Positions 1-10,124 of a stretch of DNA of 64,000 bases are shown here, in pieces; positions within the stretch are counted from its first letter, which is position 1; each line of letters opens with the position of its first letter. The translations under genes and the position numbers were made by a program. The stretch is from Sphingopyxis sp. 113P3 (lineage in GTDB: Bacteria > Pseudomonadota > Alphaproteobacteria > Sphingomonadales > Sphingomonadaceae). The stretch spans positions 2,389,501 through 2,453,500 of the forward strand of contig NZ_CP009452.1 of assembly GCF_001278035.1 (NCBI RefSeq). Reading direction: 5' to 3'. The notes beneath the pieces are model-generated. The model saw only the letters and a program-made list of their open reading frames with translations, did not search any database and was not told where the DNA came from.

Positions 1-584
1 CGATCCGAGTGACAGATAAGACCGCGGTCGGGCCTCTGCCGCTGGGCAGCCATCATCATGGCCGCCAAGGGCAACTCGGTCCGCATGTGATCGCGCATTG
101 CCCATCCAACGATCTTGCGGGTTGCAAGGTCGAGCACCGCGGCCAGATACAACCACCCTTCGCCGGTCGCGATATAGGTGATGTCGGCGAGCCAGATCCG
201 GTTCGGCGCGGTTGCCACGAAGTTCTGAGCCAGCAGATTCGGAGCGATCGGCAAATAGTGACGGCTGTCGGTGGTGCACGGCCGGAACCGGCGCCCAGCC
301 AGTGCCCGGATACGGTGCCGACGCATCAGGCGCTCGACGCGGCCGCGGCTGCATCGATGACCTTCCGCCCGGAGGGCGGCATGCATTCTGGGCGATCCGT
401 ATCGCCCTTGATGCCGCGCCTGGAGCCGGCGCACGTCGTGCAGCAATGCCAAGTTCGCCGTGGTCCGCGCGCTCGGTGCACGGACGCACCAGTCGTAATA
501 GCCGCTCCGCGACACGCCGAGCATGCGGCACATGACGTTCACCGGCCAGGTGGACGCATGCTGCTCGATAAAGGAGAACTTCAT
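1..584 (-). CDS. IS3-family transposase OrfB (partial)
   Basis: This is the catalytic half of an IS3-type transposase, cut by the window edge after about 194 residues. It starts MKFSFIEQ and carries the HTH_21-like region, then an rve integrase core with the first catalytic Asp in WLADITYI and the second in ICHSDR at the very edge. The ATG overlaps the orfA stop as ATGA. The natural product is probably a fusion made by -1 slippage in orfA, since shifting at the A-run keeps the frame open into this gene. The third catalytic residue (Glu) would lie outside the window. Confidence 0.85.
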   Translation of the reverse strand, partial: MKFSFIEQHASTWPVNVMCRMLGVSRSGYYDWCVRAPSARTTANLALLHDVRRLQARHQGRYGSPRMHAALRAEGHRCSRGRVERLMRRHRIRALAGRRFRPCTTDSRHYLPIAPNLLAQNFVATAPNRIWLADITYIATGEGWLYLAAVLDLATRKIVGWAMRDHMRTELPLAAMMMAAQRQRPDRGLICHSD

Positions 585-904
585 CGCGGCATCTCCGCAA
601 AGATACCGACCGCTTTTTTTAATATGTCGCGCTCCATTCGCGCCCGATCCAACTCGCGCCGCAAACGCGCGATCTCGGACGCTTGATCCGCTGGCGACCC
701 GATCGCCGATACTGGCGGCTTCGCCGCCGGGCTTACGGGCATGTCGTTACTATCCTGCAACTTGCGCTGCCAACGACGCAGCATTGTTGGCATAATCCCA
801 AGCTCAGCTGCCACTTCGGTCTGCATGCGACCGCTGGTCTCCCACAGCGCTACCGCCTCGCGCTTGAACTCATCCGTAAACCGACGTTTTGTCGTACTCG
901 TCAT
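581..904 (-). CDS. IS3-family transposase OrfA
   Basis: Small DNA-binding subunit of the IS3 transposase, about 107 aa. It has the HTH_Tnp_1 pattern RRFTDEFKREAVALWE near the N terminus and a leucine-zipper-like C-terminal segment (SEIARLRRELDRARMERDILKK). Two adjacent ATGs are possible; I chose 904 because AGGAGG stands 6 nt upstream of it. Near the 3' end the reverse strand reads AAAAAAAGC (612-620), a usual IS3 -1 frameshift site that would fuse OrfA to OrfB. Confidence 0.85.
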   Translation of the reverse strand: MTSTTKRRFTDEFKREAVALWETSGRMQTEVAAELGIMPTMLRRWQRKLQDSNDMPVSPAAKPPVSAIGSPADQASEIARLRRELDRARMERDILKKAVGIFAEMPR

Positions 905-945
905 CATACACCTCCTGGCTCCGCAGAGCCTATCATCGGTGTCCG

Positions 946-2325
946 TCAAATCGAGGGAAGATCAAGCAGCGCGATGAACTCTGCGGCGAGTCCGGCCACC
1001 GTGCAAAGCTCCGGTGCCTGCGCATAGAGATGATGGAGGAAAGCCCTGGCATCCGCATCGATCTGACCGGGATCCCGGCTCAGATACCAGGCACAGCGCC
1101 GGCGTGACGGGGCTTTCCAGCCGGTCCGCGTCGGCTGCTCCGCTGTTGTCTGTAGATTGTCGCGGGCCCGCCGTCGGGCGGCCCATCGGGCAATGCTATT
1201 CCGGCTCCCCCTGTAGCCGTGTTCCTTCAGATCCCGCCAGAGCTGTTGCCCGACCTGACATCCCGCCTGCCATCGGCTCTCGAGCCAGTCTTCATAAGGT
1301 GCGAGCAGATGCGAGGGTGAAGAAGGACGGATATGTTCGGGTTCACCGCCCGCGGCCAGCCACCGCTGAACCGTGCGCTGGCTGATGCCGGTCAGACCGG
1401 CGATGTGCGATACGGGATGGCCTTGCGCGCGAAGGCGGCAGATTTCTTCCCATCGCTCGCGACGCGCTGATTTTCGACCGGTTCGCAATCTGGCGAGACC
1501 GGGAGCGGCCGGTGGCAGGCGGGCCTGCGTTCCTGTCATGCTTTTCACCGCCGCCGACACGGCGCCACGATGGCGGCCCACAGCCTCGCGCAGTGCGTCC
1601 CCCAGTCCGCGGAGCAGATGCCAGCGATCAGCCACCTGAACAGCGTCTGGCGCCCCGCGCCTTGCTCCATCGGCATAAAGGCCGGCGCGATCGCGTGCGA
1701 CGACCTGAATCCCCGGATAGCGCCGGAGCCAGCCGGCCACGCTGTCCGCGTTGCGATCGGGAAGCAGATCCAGAACGCGATTGCGCTCCAGATCGCAGAT
1801 GATCGTTCCATAGCGCTGGCCGCGGCGCCATGCCCAATCATCGATGCCGACAATGGTCGGGGCGATAAAATCCGGCACAGGCGCCGACCGGATCATCCGC
1901 AGCAAGCTATCGCCGCTCACCGGCATCGCCAGCCGGTGCGCAAGACGGGACCCCGGCTCGCCGCCGGCGGCAAGGCCGATCGCCCGCTGGCTGTCGGCGA
2001 GCCTGACGGAGCGCTGTGCTCTAGAAGCAACCACCCCGGGCAGCCGCTCCGCGAATATCCGTACCTTGCAGGCGGGCGTCCCGCAGCGAAAGCGCCGCAC
2101 CCTGAGCGTCATCCGCACAATCCGTCCATGCCAGGGCAGGTCGCGCGGCCGGCGCTCGTAATGGCTGTGAATGCGGTCGGACCGCCGTGCGCAGCCGGGA
2201 CAGGCTGACGAACGCTGAACCGGCTTCACCGTCAGATGAAGCTCGCCCTGCGCTGTGTCGCTGCGACGGACAATCGTTAAACCTTCAGGAACGGGAGAAC
2301 CGGCAGATGTCTGGAACACGCGCAA
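946..2325 (-). pseudogene. ISL3-family transposase, 3' end cut off by IS3 element
   Basis: ISL3-type transposase of 459 aa, where the family usually runs about 500-550. The N terminus has a zinc-finger-like CPGCARR segment, and a DDE_Tnp_ISL3 core starts around residue 155 (IVGIDDWAWRRGQRYG, then VVARDRAGLYADGA). An HTH (SHIAGLTGISQRTVQRWL) lies around residue 315. The reading frame follows family sequence as far as AEFIALLD and then ends LPSI-stop, with the stop made by the terminal TGA of the adjoining IS3-type element. The start is TTG at 2325 or GTG a few codons later; no strong ribosome site decides. Probably inactive. Confidence 0.75.
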
Positions 2326-3684
<1,359 letters not shown>

Positions 3685-3694
3685 TGAGGTGAGC

Positions 3695-3732
3695 GCCAAT
3701 TCGCTCCGGGGCTAGCCCCGGAGCGAATTGGC
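3695..3732. repeat. Perfect 38-bp palindrome upstream of istA
   Basis: The arm GCCAATTCGCTCCGGGGC (3695-3712), a TA centre, then the exact complement (3715-3732). It lies inside the IS21-type element, 56 bp upstream of the preferred istA start. It could form a cruciform or a very stable hairpin that limits read-through transcription, or bind a regulator. Confidence 0.95.
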
Positions 3733-3787
3733 AACGACCCGCACGGATCCCTCCTATGCTTGCCCGGATTGGCGGGAGGCGTGGCAG

Positions 3788-5029
3788 GTGATCAGACTTG
3801 AGGAAATTGTCATGATCCATGACTTGAAGCGGCAGGGGCTGTCGGTGTCGGCGATTGCGCGGCAGACGGGGCTTGACCGAAAGACGGTACGCAAACACCT
3901 GGCCGGCGGCGTGAAGGCGCCGGTGTACAAGCCCCGGCCACCCCGTCCGCGGGAGCTGGAACCCTACGAACCATATCTTCGCGATCGCATCGCGTTATAT
4001 CCTGGGTTGTCTGGCAAGCGTCTCTTCCGCGAAATCGCTGCGATGGGGTTCAAGGGCGGCTACACGACCGTCACGGACTTCCTGCGCCAGATGCGGCCGC
4101 CGCGAGTGGTCCCGTTTGAGCGGCGCTTCGAAACACCCGCGGGACGGCAGGCCCAGGTGGACTTCGCCCAGTTCAAGGTGGCGTTCAGCGATGAGCCGGG
4201 CGTGACCCGGATCTTCTGGCTGTTCTCGATGGTGTTGGGTCATAGCCGCTGGCTGTGGGGTCGGTTCTGTCCGACCCAGGATCTGCAGACGGTGATGCGC
4301 TGCCACATCGACGCCTTCGATGCGATGGGCGGTGCCCCGTCCGAGGTGCTTTACGACCGCATGAAAACCGCTGTGATCGATGAGGATGCCGAGGGTATTG
4401 TGATCTACAATCGGTCGCTGGTGGCCTTGCTGGATCATTACGGCGCTTTGCCGCGTGCATGCAGGCCCTATCGGGCGAAAACCAAGGGCAAGATCGAACG
4501 GCCCTACCGCTACATCCGTCAGGACTTCTTCCTTGGACGCACCTTCTGCAACGCTGATGACCTGAACAGGCAGTTCCGCGAATGGCTGGACACGGTCGCG
4601 AATGTTCGGTTGCATGCCACGACCCGGCGGATCGTCAGCGAGCACTTTGCCGAGGAGCAACCGGTCCTGACGGCCTTGCCTGCGGCCCCATACAATGCGG
4701 TGCTCACGATCGAGCGGCGAGTCAGCCATGAAGGCATGGTATCGGTTGGCGGCAATCTCTACTCGGTGCCCGACGCTACGCGCAAACGGGTCGTGGAGGT
4801 GCAGAATCATCCCCGTGAGATCAGGATCTTCGAGGATCGCAAGCTGATCGCGGTGCATCCCGTTCTCGATGGACGCAATCAGCGCCGGGTTGATCCTTCC
4901 CACCGGCGGCTCGCTCCGCCTCGCGCGGCAACAGTGCCGCCGCCTGCAGGGCTTGAGATTACCAGGCGCTCGCTGGGCTTCTACGAGGCGGTAGGACGGC
5001 GACTGGCCGGCAGCGAGGTACGGCCATGA
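3788..5029 (+). CDS. istA: IS21-family transposase IstA
   Basis: Integrase of the inserted IS21-type element, about 413 aa. I chose the GTG at 3788 (MIRLEEIVMIHDLKRQG), which has a GGGAGG ribosome site. The N terminus holds an HTH (SVSAIARQTGLDRKTVRKHL). The rve core has Asp in AQVDFAQF, a second Asp in EVLYDRMKTAV and Glu in KGKIERPYRYIR. The C-terminal beta domain includes YSVPDATRKRVVEV. Its stop overlaps the istB start by 4 bp, the usual coupling of this pair. It appears intact. Confidence 0.95.
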   Translation: MIRLEEIVMIHDLKRQGLSVSAIARQTGLDRKTVRKHLAGGVKAPVYKPRPPRPRELEPYEPYLRDRIALYPGLSGKRLFREIAAMGFKGGYTTVTDFLRQMRPPRVVPFERRFETPAGRQAQVDFAQFKVAFSDEPGVTRIFWLFSMVLGHSRWLWGRFCPTQDLQTVMRCHIDAFDAMGGAPSEVLYDRMKTAVIDEDAEGIVIYNRSLVALLDHYGALPRACRPYRAKTKGKIERPYRYIRQDFFLGRTFCNADDLNRQFREWLDTVANVRLHATTRRIVSEHFAEEQPVLTALPAAPYNAVLTIERRVSHEGMVSVGGNLYSVPDATRKRVVEVQNHPREIRIFEDRKLIAVHPVLDGRNQRRVDPSHRRLAPPRAATVPPPAGLEITRRSLGFYEAVGRRLAGSEVRP

Positions 5030-5871
5030 CGGAGATCATCGACCGCATCCGCACGAGCCTGGTTGGCCTGAGAATGCCCCGCGCGCTCGAGGTACTTGAT
5101 CATACCATGCGGTGTCTGGAGCGCGGCGAAATGACCGCGCTTGAAGCCATCGATGTCTTGCTCTCGCATGAGTATGGCAATCGGGAAAGCAGGCGCTTCA
5201 CTGTCGGGCTCAAGACCTCACGGCTCATGCCCATGAAAACCCTCGAAGGCTTCGACTTCTCGTTCCAGCCTTCGCTGGATCGCGGCCGCATCCTCGCACT
5301 GGCGCAGCTCGACTTTATCGAGCGCGGCGAGGTGGTCCATCTGCTGGGACCGCCGGGCACAGGCAAGAGCCATCTGGCGACAGCCTTGGGCGCAGAGGCT
5401 GTTCGCGCTGGCAAGCGTGTTTACCGCGCCAGTCTGGCTGAGGTGATCGACATGCTGGTGCGTGCCGAGCGTGACGGACGGCTTCCCGAACGGCTCCGGT
5501 TCTTCAACCGAAACACCCTCCTTATCGTCGATGAGATCGGCTACCTCCCGGTTACGCCCGGCGGTGCCAACCTCTTCTTCCAGCTGGTCAACTCCCGTTA
5601 CGAAAAGGGAGCGATGATCCTCACATCCAACCGCGGCTTTGCTGAATGGGGCGAGGTGTTCGGGGATCCGGTGGTGGCAACGGCGCTCCTCGATCGCTTG
5701 CTGCACCATGCCATCGTGATCCAGATCGAGGGCGCCAGTTACCGCTTGCGCGCGCACTCCGACCTCGTGCCGGAACACACCAGGGCGATCTCAGCGATCA
5801 CGCCGCCGCCGCCGCCCAAAAGGCGCGGGCGGCCACCGAAGGAGCGCACGCACGATCACTGGAACGGCTGA
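5026..5871 (+). CDS. istB: IS21-family ATPase IstB
   Basis: AAA+ helper ATPase of IS21 transposition, 281 aa. Walker A is LLGPPGTGKSHLAT (about residue 107), Walker B is LLIVDEIGYLP and the sensor segment is ILTSNRGFAEWGEVF. In this family the protein assembles on target DNA and licenses IstA. The C terminus is a proline- and arginine-rich tail (PPPPPKRRGRPPKER), longer than in many IstB proteins. Complete and coupled to istA by ATGA. Confidence 0.95.
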   Translation: MTEIIDRIRTSLVGLRMPRALEVLDHTMRCLERGEMTALEAIDVLLSHEYGNRESRRFTVGLKTSRLMPMKTLEGFDFSFQPSLDRGRILALAQLDFIERGEVVHLLGPPGTGKSHLATALGAEAVRAGKRVYRASLAEVIDMLVRAERDGRLPERLRFFNRNTLLIVDEIGYLPVTPGGANLFFQLVNSRYEKGAMILTSNRGFAEWGEVFGDPVVATALLDRLLHHAIVIQIEGASYRLRAHSDLVPEHTRAISAITPPPPPKRRGRPPKERTHDHWNG

Positions 5872-5935
5872 TCACCGAAACCCAAACTGGGGAATTTTAA
5901 CCCGGCACTTCTGGGGAATTATTAGTCAGCGTTGA

Positions 5936-6118
<183 letters not shown>

Positions 6119-6125
6119 TGATTTA

Positions 6126-6184
6126 AGGAGGATTTGGGCTTCGTCGTAGTGACGAAGGAACGAAGATGAAGCCCAAATCCTCCT
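6126..6184 (+). promoter_or_regulatory. Inverted repeat masking the orfA start codon
   Basis: A 17-bp perfect inverted repeat: AGGAGGATTTGGGCTTC (6126-6142) and its complement (6168-6184). The ATG of orfA (6166-6168) sits at the edge of the 3' arm and the only ribosome-site-like sequence (GAAGGAACG) is in the loop. RNA entering from outside would fold and hide the start. Confidence 0.8.
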
Positions 6185-6552
6185 ATTCAAAATCGCCGTC
6201 GAAGGCCCCTGCGGAGCAGGTGGTGAAGGATATCCGGCGGCAGACCCGGCGGCACTTCTCTGCCGAGGACAAGATCCGCATCGTGCTTGAAGGCCTTCGC
6301 GGCGAGGACAGCATTGCCGAGCTGTGCCGCAAGGAAGGCATCGCGCAAAGCCTGTACTACACCTGGTCGAAGGAGTTCATGGAAGCGGGCAAGCGCCGCC
6401 TGGCGGGCGACACTGCCCGTGCCGCGACCACCGGCGAGGTGCAGGATCTGCGCCGCGAAGCGCGTGCCCTGAAGGAATGCGTGGCCGACCTGACACTCGA
6501 AAACCGTCTGCTGAAAAAAAGCATGATCGCGGATGGGGGCGACGACGAATGA
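6166..6552 (+). CDS. IS3-family transposase OrfA
   Basis: DNA-binding subunit, 128 aa. The HTH_Tnp_1 pattern RRHFSAEDKIRIVLEGL precedes IAELCRKEGIAQSLYYTW, and the C terminus is a leucine-zipper-like segment (EARALKECVADLTLENRLLKK). Near its end AAAAAAAGC offers the usual -1 slip; the shifted frame continues without stop into orfB (KKHDRGWGRRRMRYPAS). The stop also overlaps the orfB start as ATGA. Unlike the IS3-type element at 1-948, this one begins inside a long inverted repeat. Confidence 0.9.
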   Translation: MKPKSSYSKSPSKAPAEQVVKDIRRQTRRHFSAEDKIRIVLEGLRGEDSIAELCRKEGIAQSLYYTWSKEFMEAGKRRLAGDTARAATTGEVQDLRREARALKECVADLTLENRLLKKSMIADGGDDE

Positions 6553-7184
6553 GGTATCCCGCATCCGAAAAGCTCGAGATCATCCGGATCGTCGAGCAGT
6601 CGCACCTGCCCGCCAAACGCACGCTGGACAAGCTCGGCATCGCCCGCCGGACGTTCTACCGTTGGTATGACCGTTATCTTGGGGCCGGGCCGGAAGCGTT
6701 ACAGGATCGGCCATCGGCGCCGAGCCGCGTGTGGAACCGCATCGGTGACGACATCCAGAACCAGATCATCGAAATGGCGCTGGAAGCCGACGCGACCGAT
6801 CTGAGCCCCCGCGAACTGGCGGTGCGCTTCACCGACGAGAAGCGCTACTTCGTATCGGAATCCACGGTTTACCGCCTGCTCAAGGCGCACGATCTGATCA
6901 CCAGTCCGGCCTATGTCGTGATAAAGGCCGCCGATCAGTTCCACACCAAGACTACCCGCCCGAACGAGATGTGGCAGACCGACTTCACCTACTTCAAGAT
7001 CATCGGGTGGGGCTGGATGTACCTCTCGACCGTGCTCGACGACTTCTCGCGCTATATCATTGCCTGGAAGTTGTGCACCAACATGCGTGCCGAGGATGTA
7101 ACCGAAACGCTGGACCTCGCCTTGGCGGCTTCCGGCTGTGACAGCGCCACGGTGCTGCACAAGCCCCGGCTGCTCAGCGATAAC
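6549..7184 (+). pseudogene. IS3-family transposase OrfB, 5' part (interrupted at 7184)
   Basis: Catalytic half of the same transposase. It begins MRYPASEKLEIIRIVEQS, with an HTH (TLDKLGIARRTFYRWYDRYLG) and an integrase core with Asp in MWQTDFTYFKI. The second Asp stands in LLSDN, where the frame breaks. Joining 7184 directly to 11430 restores LSDNGPSYIAGEL in frame, so the IS110-type element entered exactly here. Confidence 0.9.
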
Positions 7185-7397
7185 GTCCTATGTTGGGAAG
7201 CAGCGGCGGGAACAGGCCAGCAGATCTCGTTGCGCCGAGTGTGATCGGCGCTGATGATTTTATGATCCAGATGGCTTCCATCGTCAAGGAAGGCGCTCTC
7301 GGCCATAGCAAACACAGGATCCATCGATCATCGGGATCGTGGTCCTCACCGTCCTTAAGATGAGATACGCATGCCAGATGGAAGGCCCGAACATTAT

Positions 7398-8408
7398 CTA
7401 CAGGGTCGCCGTAGCGCCCTCACGGCACAGCAGAGAGGGGTCCTTCCATCTGGTGTCCGCCCGTTCGACGAACGGGCGGTACTCGGTTCCCGTCTTGATG
7501 ACGGCGTGCACGACGCGCGCCATCTTGGCGGTGAGAGCGGTCATCGCCTTGCGGCGGCGATCGGGGTCGTCGGCATGGCCATCGACATAGCGGGAGAGCT
7601 TGTCACGGAAGCTGTTGTTGGGTTGTCGGATCGCGACCTGCGTGGCCATCCAGAAGGTGCGTCGCAGCCGGGCGTTGCCGTACTTCGATAGCTTCGTCCG
7701 CCCCCGAAATATCCCTGACTGGTAGGTGGCGAGGTCGAGACCGCAAAACTTGAGGAACTGGCGATGGTGGCTGAAGCGGCGTAGATCGCCGGCCTCGGCC
7801 AGAATCGTCAAGGCATTGATCGGACCGATGCCGGGGATCATGCGCAGGAGCTGATAATCGCGGTTCGTGGCCAACGCGTCATGCGCGATCCGTTCGATCT
7901 CGTTGCGCTGCCGGATAAGGGTGCGCGCCTGGGCGATGACCATGCGAAACATGGTGACCGCCGTGGAATCTTCGTCGATCGGCAGCGCGATCGATGCACA
8001 GGCGGTCTCGTAAATATCGTTGACCACCCGGGCCTTGGAGACCTTGCGACCGATCAGCGGCCAGGCCTGTTCGGTGAACGCCTCGCGTCCGATCGAGGTG
8101 ATGCTGCCCGGCGTCGGGAAGCGTTCGATCAACGCCAGGAACCAGTCGGACCGGCTGTTGCCGGCGAAACGCTCGATCTCCGGAAAATACAGCGGCAGAT
8201 AATGCGTGAGAATCCGATGCCAGGTCTGGGTCTTCGCCTTCGATATGGCTTCATGCGTCTTCGACATCTCCTGCAGATCGTTGATCCCTGCCGCCAGCGG
8301 ATCGACATAGCGCTGGGTCGCGCCGATCTTCAGCATGTGCAGGATGACTTGCGCGTCCTTGGAATCATTCTTGTCCCAGCCATTGTGCAGCGCTTCGCGT
8401 GTCCGGGC
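7398..8408 (-). pseudogene. IS110-family transposase, 3' part
   Basis: C-terminal two thirds of a DEDD transposase. Read with the part at 10995-11276 it gives about 430 aa in one frame. This piece holds the final acidic pair (NDSKDAQVI near 8370) and the Transposase_20 domain (MIPGIGPINALTILAEAGDLRRF, FCGLDLATYQSG, TKLSKYGNARLRR). The split lies between LART and REALHNGWD, where the IS21-type element inserted and duplicated GTCCGGGC. Confidence 0.9.
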
Positions 8409-8413
8409 TGCGG

Positions 8414-8512
8414 ATTCCGATTTGATCGCGCGCAGCGTTCCGAGATGATGGCGCGCGGCGTTCCGAGAATTATCCGCGCAGCGTTCCGATGTGATCGCGC
8501 GCAGTTTTCGAG
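8414..8512 (+). repeat. 23-bp tandem end repeats of the IS21 element
   Basis: The motif RTTCCGA begins at 8414, 8437, 8460 and 8483, an exact 23-bp step, with a worn fifth copy near 8506. Each is followed by GATCGCGCGCAG-like sequence. The right end carries inverted counterparts at 10930, 10953 and 10975. Likely transposase binding sites. Confidence 0.85.
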
Positions 8513-8569
8513 ATGGAGAATCCTGATCGTAGGACCATTTTTCCGGTTGTTTAGCGACTGGAGGAATGG

Positions 8570-10114
8570 ATGCCGACGAGGAGGATTGCGATGCGCCATG
8601 TGCGCGAGATTTTGCGTCTGAGCCTGGCAGGGCTGTCGACGCGGTTAGTCAGTGAGCGGGTCGGGGTTAGTCCGACGACGGTTCGCGATACGTTGAAGCG
8701 GTTCGCGCGCTCGGGGCTGGCATGGCCGGTTCCGGAAGCGATGACCGACGCGGATCTTGAGGCGCGGCTCTATGGCGTCTGCGGTGTGAAGCCTGGTCGG
8801 CGCAAGCAGCCGGAGCCGGACTGGTCTGTGGTGGCGCGCGAGCTGAAGCGCAAGCACGTGACGCTGCAGATTCTGTGGGAGGAGTATATCGCGGCGAACC
8901 CGGACGGTTACCGGTACAGCCGGTGGTGCGATCTGTTCCGGCGCTGGGAGGGCCGGTTGCCGCTTGTGATGCGGCAAGCCCATGCGGGCGGCGAAAAGAT
9001 GTTCGTCGATTATGCAGGAGACAAGGTGCTGGTGGTGGTGAACCGCCGAACCGGCGAGGAGCGTGCGGCTCATTTGTTCGTCGCGGTGCTCGGCGGTTCG
9101 AGCCTGTCCTTTGCCTGCGCCTCATGGAGCGAGCAGTTTGCCGACTGGATCGAGGCGCACAATGCCGCCTTCGCTTTCTTCGGCGGCGTGCCGCAACTGC
9201 TGGTCCCCGACAATGCGAAAGTCGCGGTGATCAAGGCCTGTCACTTCGATCCGATGGTCAACCGTGGCTATACCGATATGGCACGCCATTACGGCACGGC
9301 GGTGCTCCCGGCGCGGCCGAGAAAACCGCGGGATAAGGCGAAAGTGGAGGCCTGCGTCAGGATCGTCGAACGCTGGCTTCTGGGCCGGCTGCGCAACCGG
9401 ATTTTCTACAGTCTGGCCGAGGTGAATGCGGCGATCGCCGAATGCCTGGCTGAGCTCAACGACAAGCGGGTACTGCGCCAGTTCGGCAAGACACGCCGGG
9501 AGCTGTTCGAGGAAATCGATGCGCCGAACCTGAAGCCGCTCCCGGCCGAGCCATGGGTCTGTGCGCAATGGAAGCGCTGCCGGGTCGGGCTCGATTATCA
9601 CATTGCCATCGAGCGCCATCATTACTCGGTGCCGTATCGCTTCGCGCGGCGCGAGGTCGACGTCCGCGTCACCGCGCGCACGGTCGAGATCTTCCTCGGT
9701 GGCGAGCGCATCGCCGTCCATATGCGCGCTTCGGGCAACGGGCGGCATACGACGGTTGCCGACCACATGCCCTCGAGCCACCGGCGATACGGCGAGTTGA
9801 CGCCGGCGAAAATCCGCGAGGAGGCGGCGCGGATCGGGCCGATGCTGTCGCTTCTGATCGAGAAGATCATCGAGGATCGCCCGCACCCCGAGCAGGGCTA
9901 TCGCTCGTGCGTCGGGATTATTGGCCTTGCCCGGCGCTTCGGGCCTGAGCGCCTCGAGGCGGCCGCGCTGCGCGCGCTGGAGATCCAGGCGCGCAATTAT
10001 CCTTCGGTCAAATCGATCCTCGAAAAGGGGCTCGACCAGGTTCCCGTGCGCCAGTCCCCGGAGCGCGCGCCGATCCTGCACACCAACATCCGGGGCTCTG
10101 GCTATTACCACTGA
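8570..10114 (+). CDS. istA: IS21-family transposase IstA (long form)
   Basis: Integrase of the innermost element, 514 aa, longer than the IstA at 3788. It has an N-terminal HTH (VSERVGVSPTTVRDTLKRF) and an rve core with Asp in FVDYAGDKV, Asp in LVPDNAKVAV and Glu in KAKVEACVRIV. A C-terminal domain includes YHIAIERHHYSVPYRF. The start at 8570 has GGAGG just upstream; an in-frame ATG at 8591 is an alternative. The istB gene follows after 10 bp. No break is visible, so this is probably the most recent and still active layer of the nest. Confidence 0.95.
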   Translation: MPTRRIAMRHVREILRLSLAGLSTRLVSERVGVSPTTVRDTLKRFARSGLAWPVPEAMTDADLEARLYGVCGVKPGRRKQPEPDWSVVARELKRKHVTLQILWEEYIAANPDGYRYSRWCDLFRRWEGRLPLVMRQAHAGGEKMFVDYAGDKVLVVVNRRTGEERAAHLFVAVLGGSSLSFACASWSEQFADWIEAHNAAFAFFGGVPQLLVPDNAKVAVIKACHFDPMVNRGYTDMARHYGTAVLPARPRKPRDKAKVEACVRIVERWLLGRLRNRIFYSLAEVNAAIAECLAELNDKRVLRQFGKTRRELFEEIDAPNLKPLPAEPWVCAQWKRCRVGLDYHIAIERHHYSVPYRFARREVDVRVTARTVEIFLGGERIAVHMRASGNGRHTTVADHMPSSHRRYGELTPAKIREEAARIGPMLSLLIEKIIEDRPHPEQGYRSCVGIIGLARRFGPERLEAAALRALEIQARNYPSVKSILEKGLDQVPVRQSPERAPILHTNIRGSGYYH

Positions 10115-10124
10115 GAGGACGACA

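Larger units (their letters stand above)
1..948 (-). mobile_element. IS3-family element (cut by window edge)
   Basis: Contains an orfA/orfB pair in the IS3 arrangement with a seven-A slippery run. The outer end is inferred at the reverse-strand sequence TGACGGACACC (about 948), because the neighbouring ISL3 transposase reading frame stops exactly there. The other end lies outside the window, so no target duplication can be checked. Confidence 0.75.

Noticed and set aside
8409..8512. 23-bp repeats as a CRISPR array
   Set aside because: The repeats are directly abutting without spacers, and they lie at the terminus of an IS21-type element.
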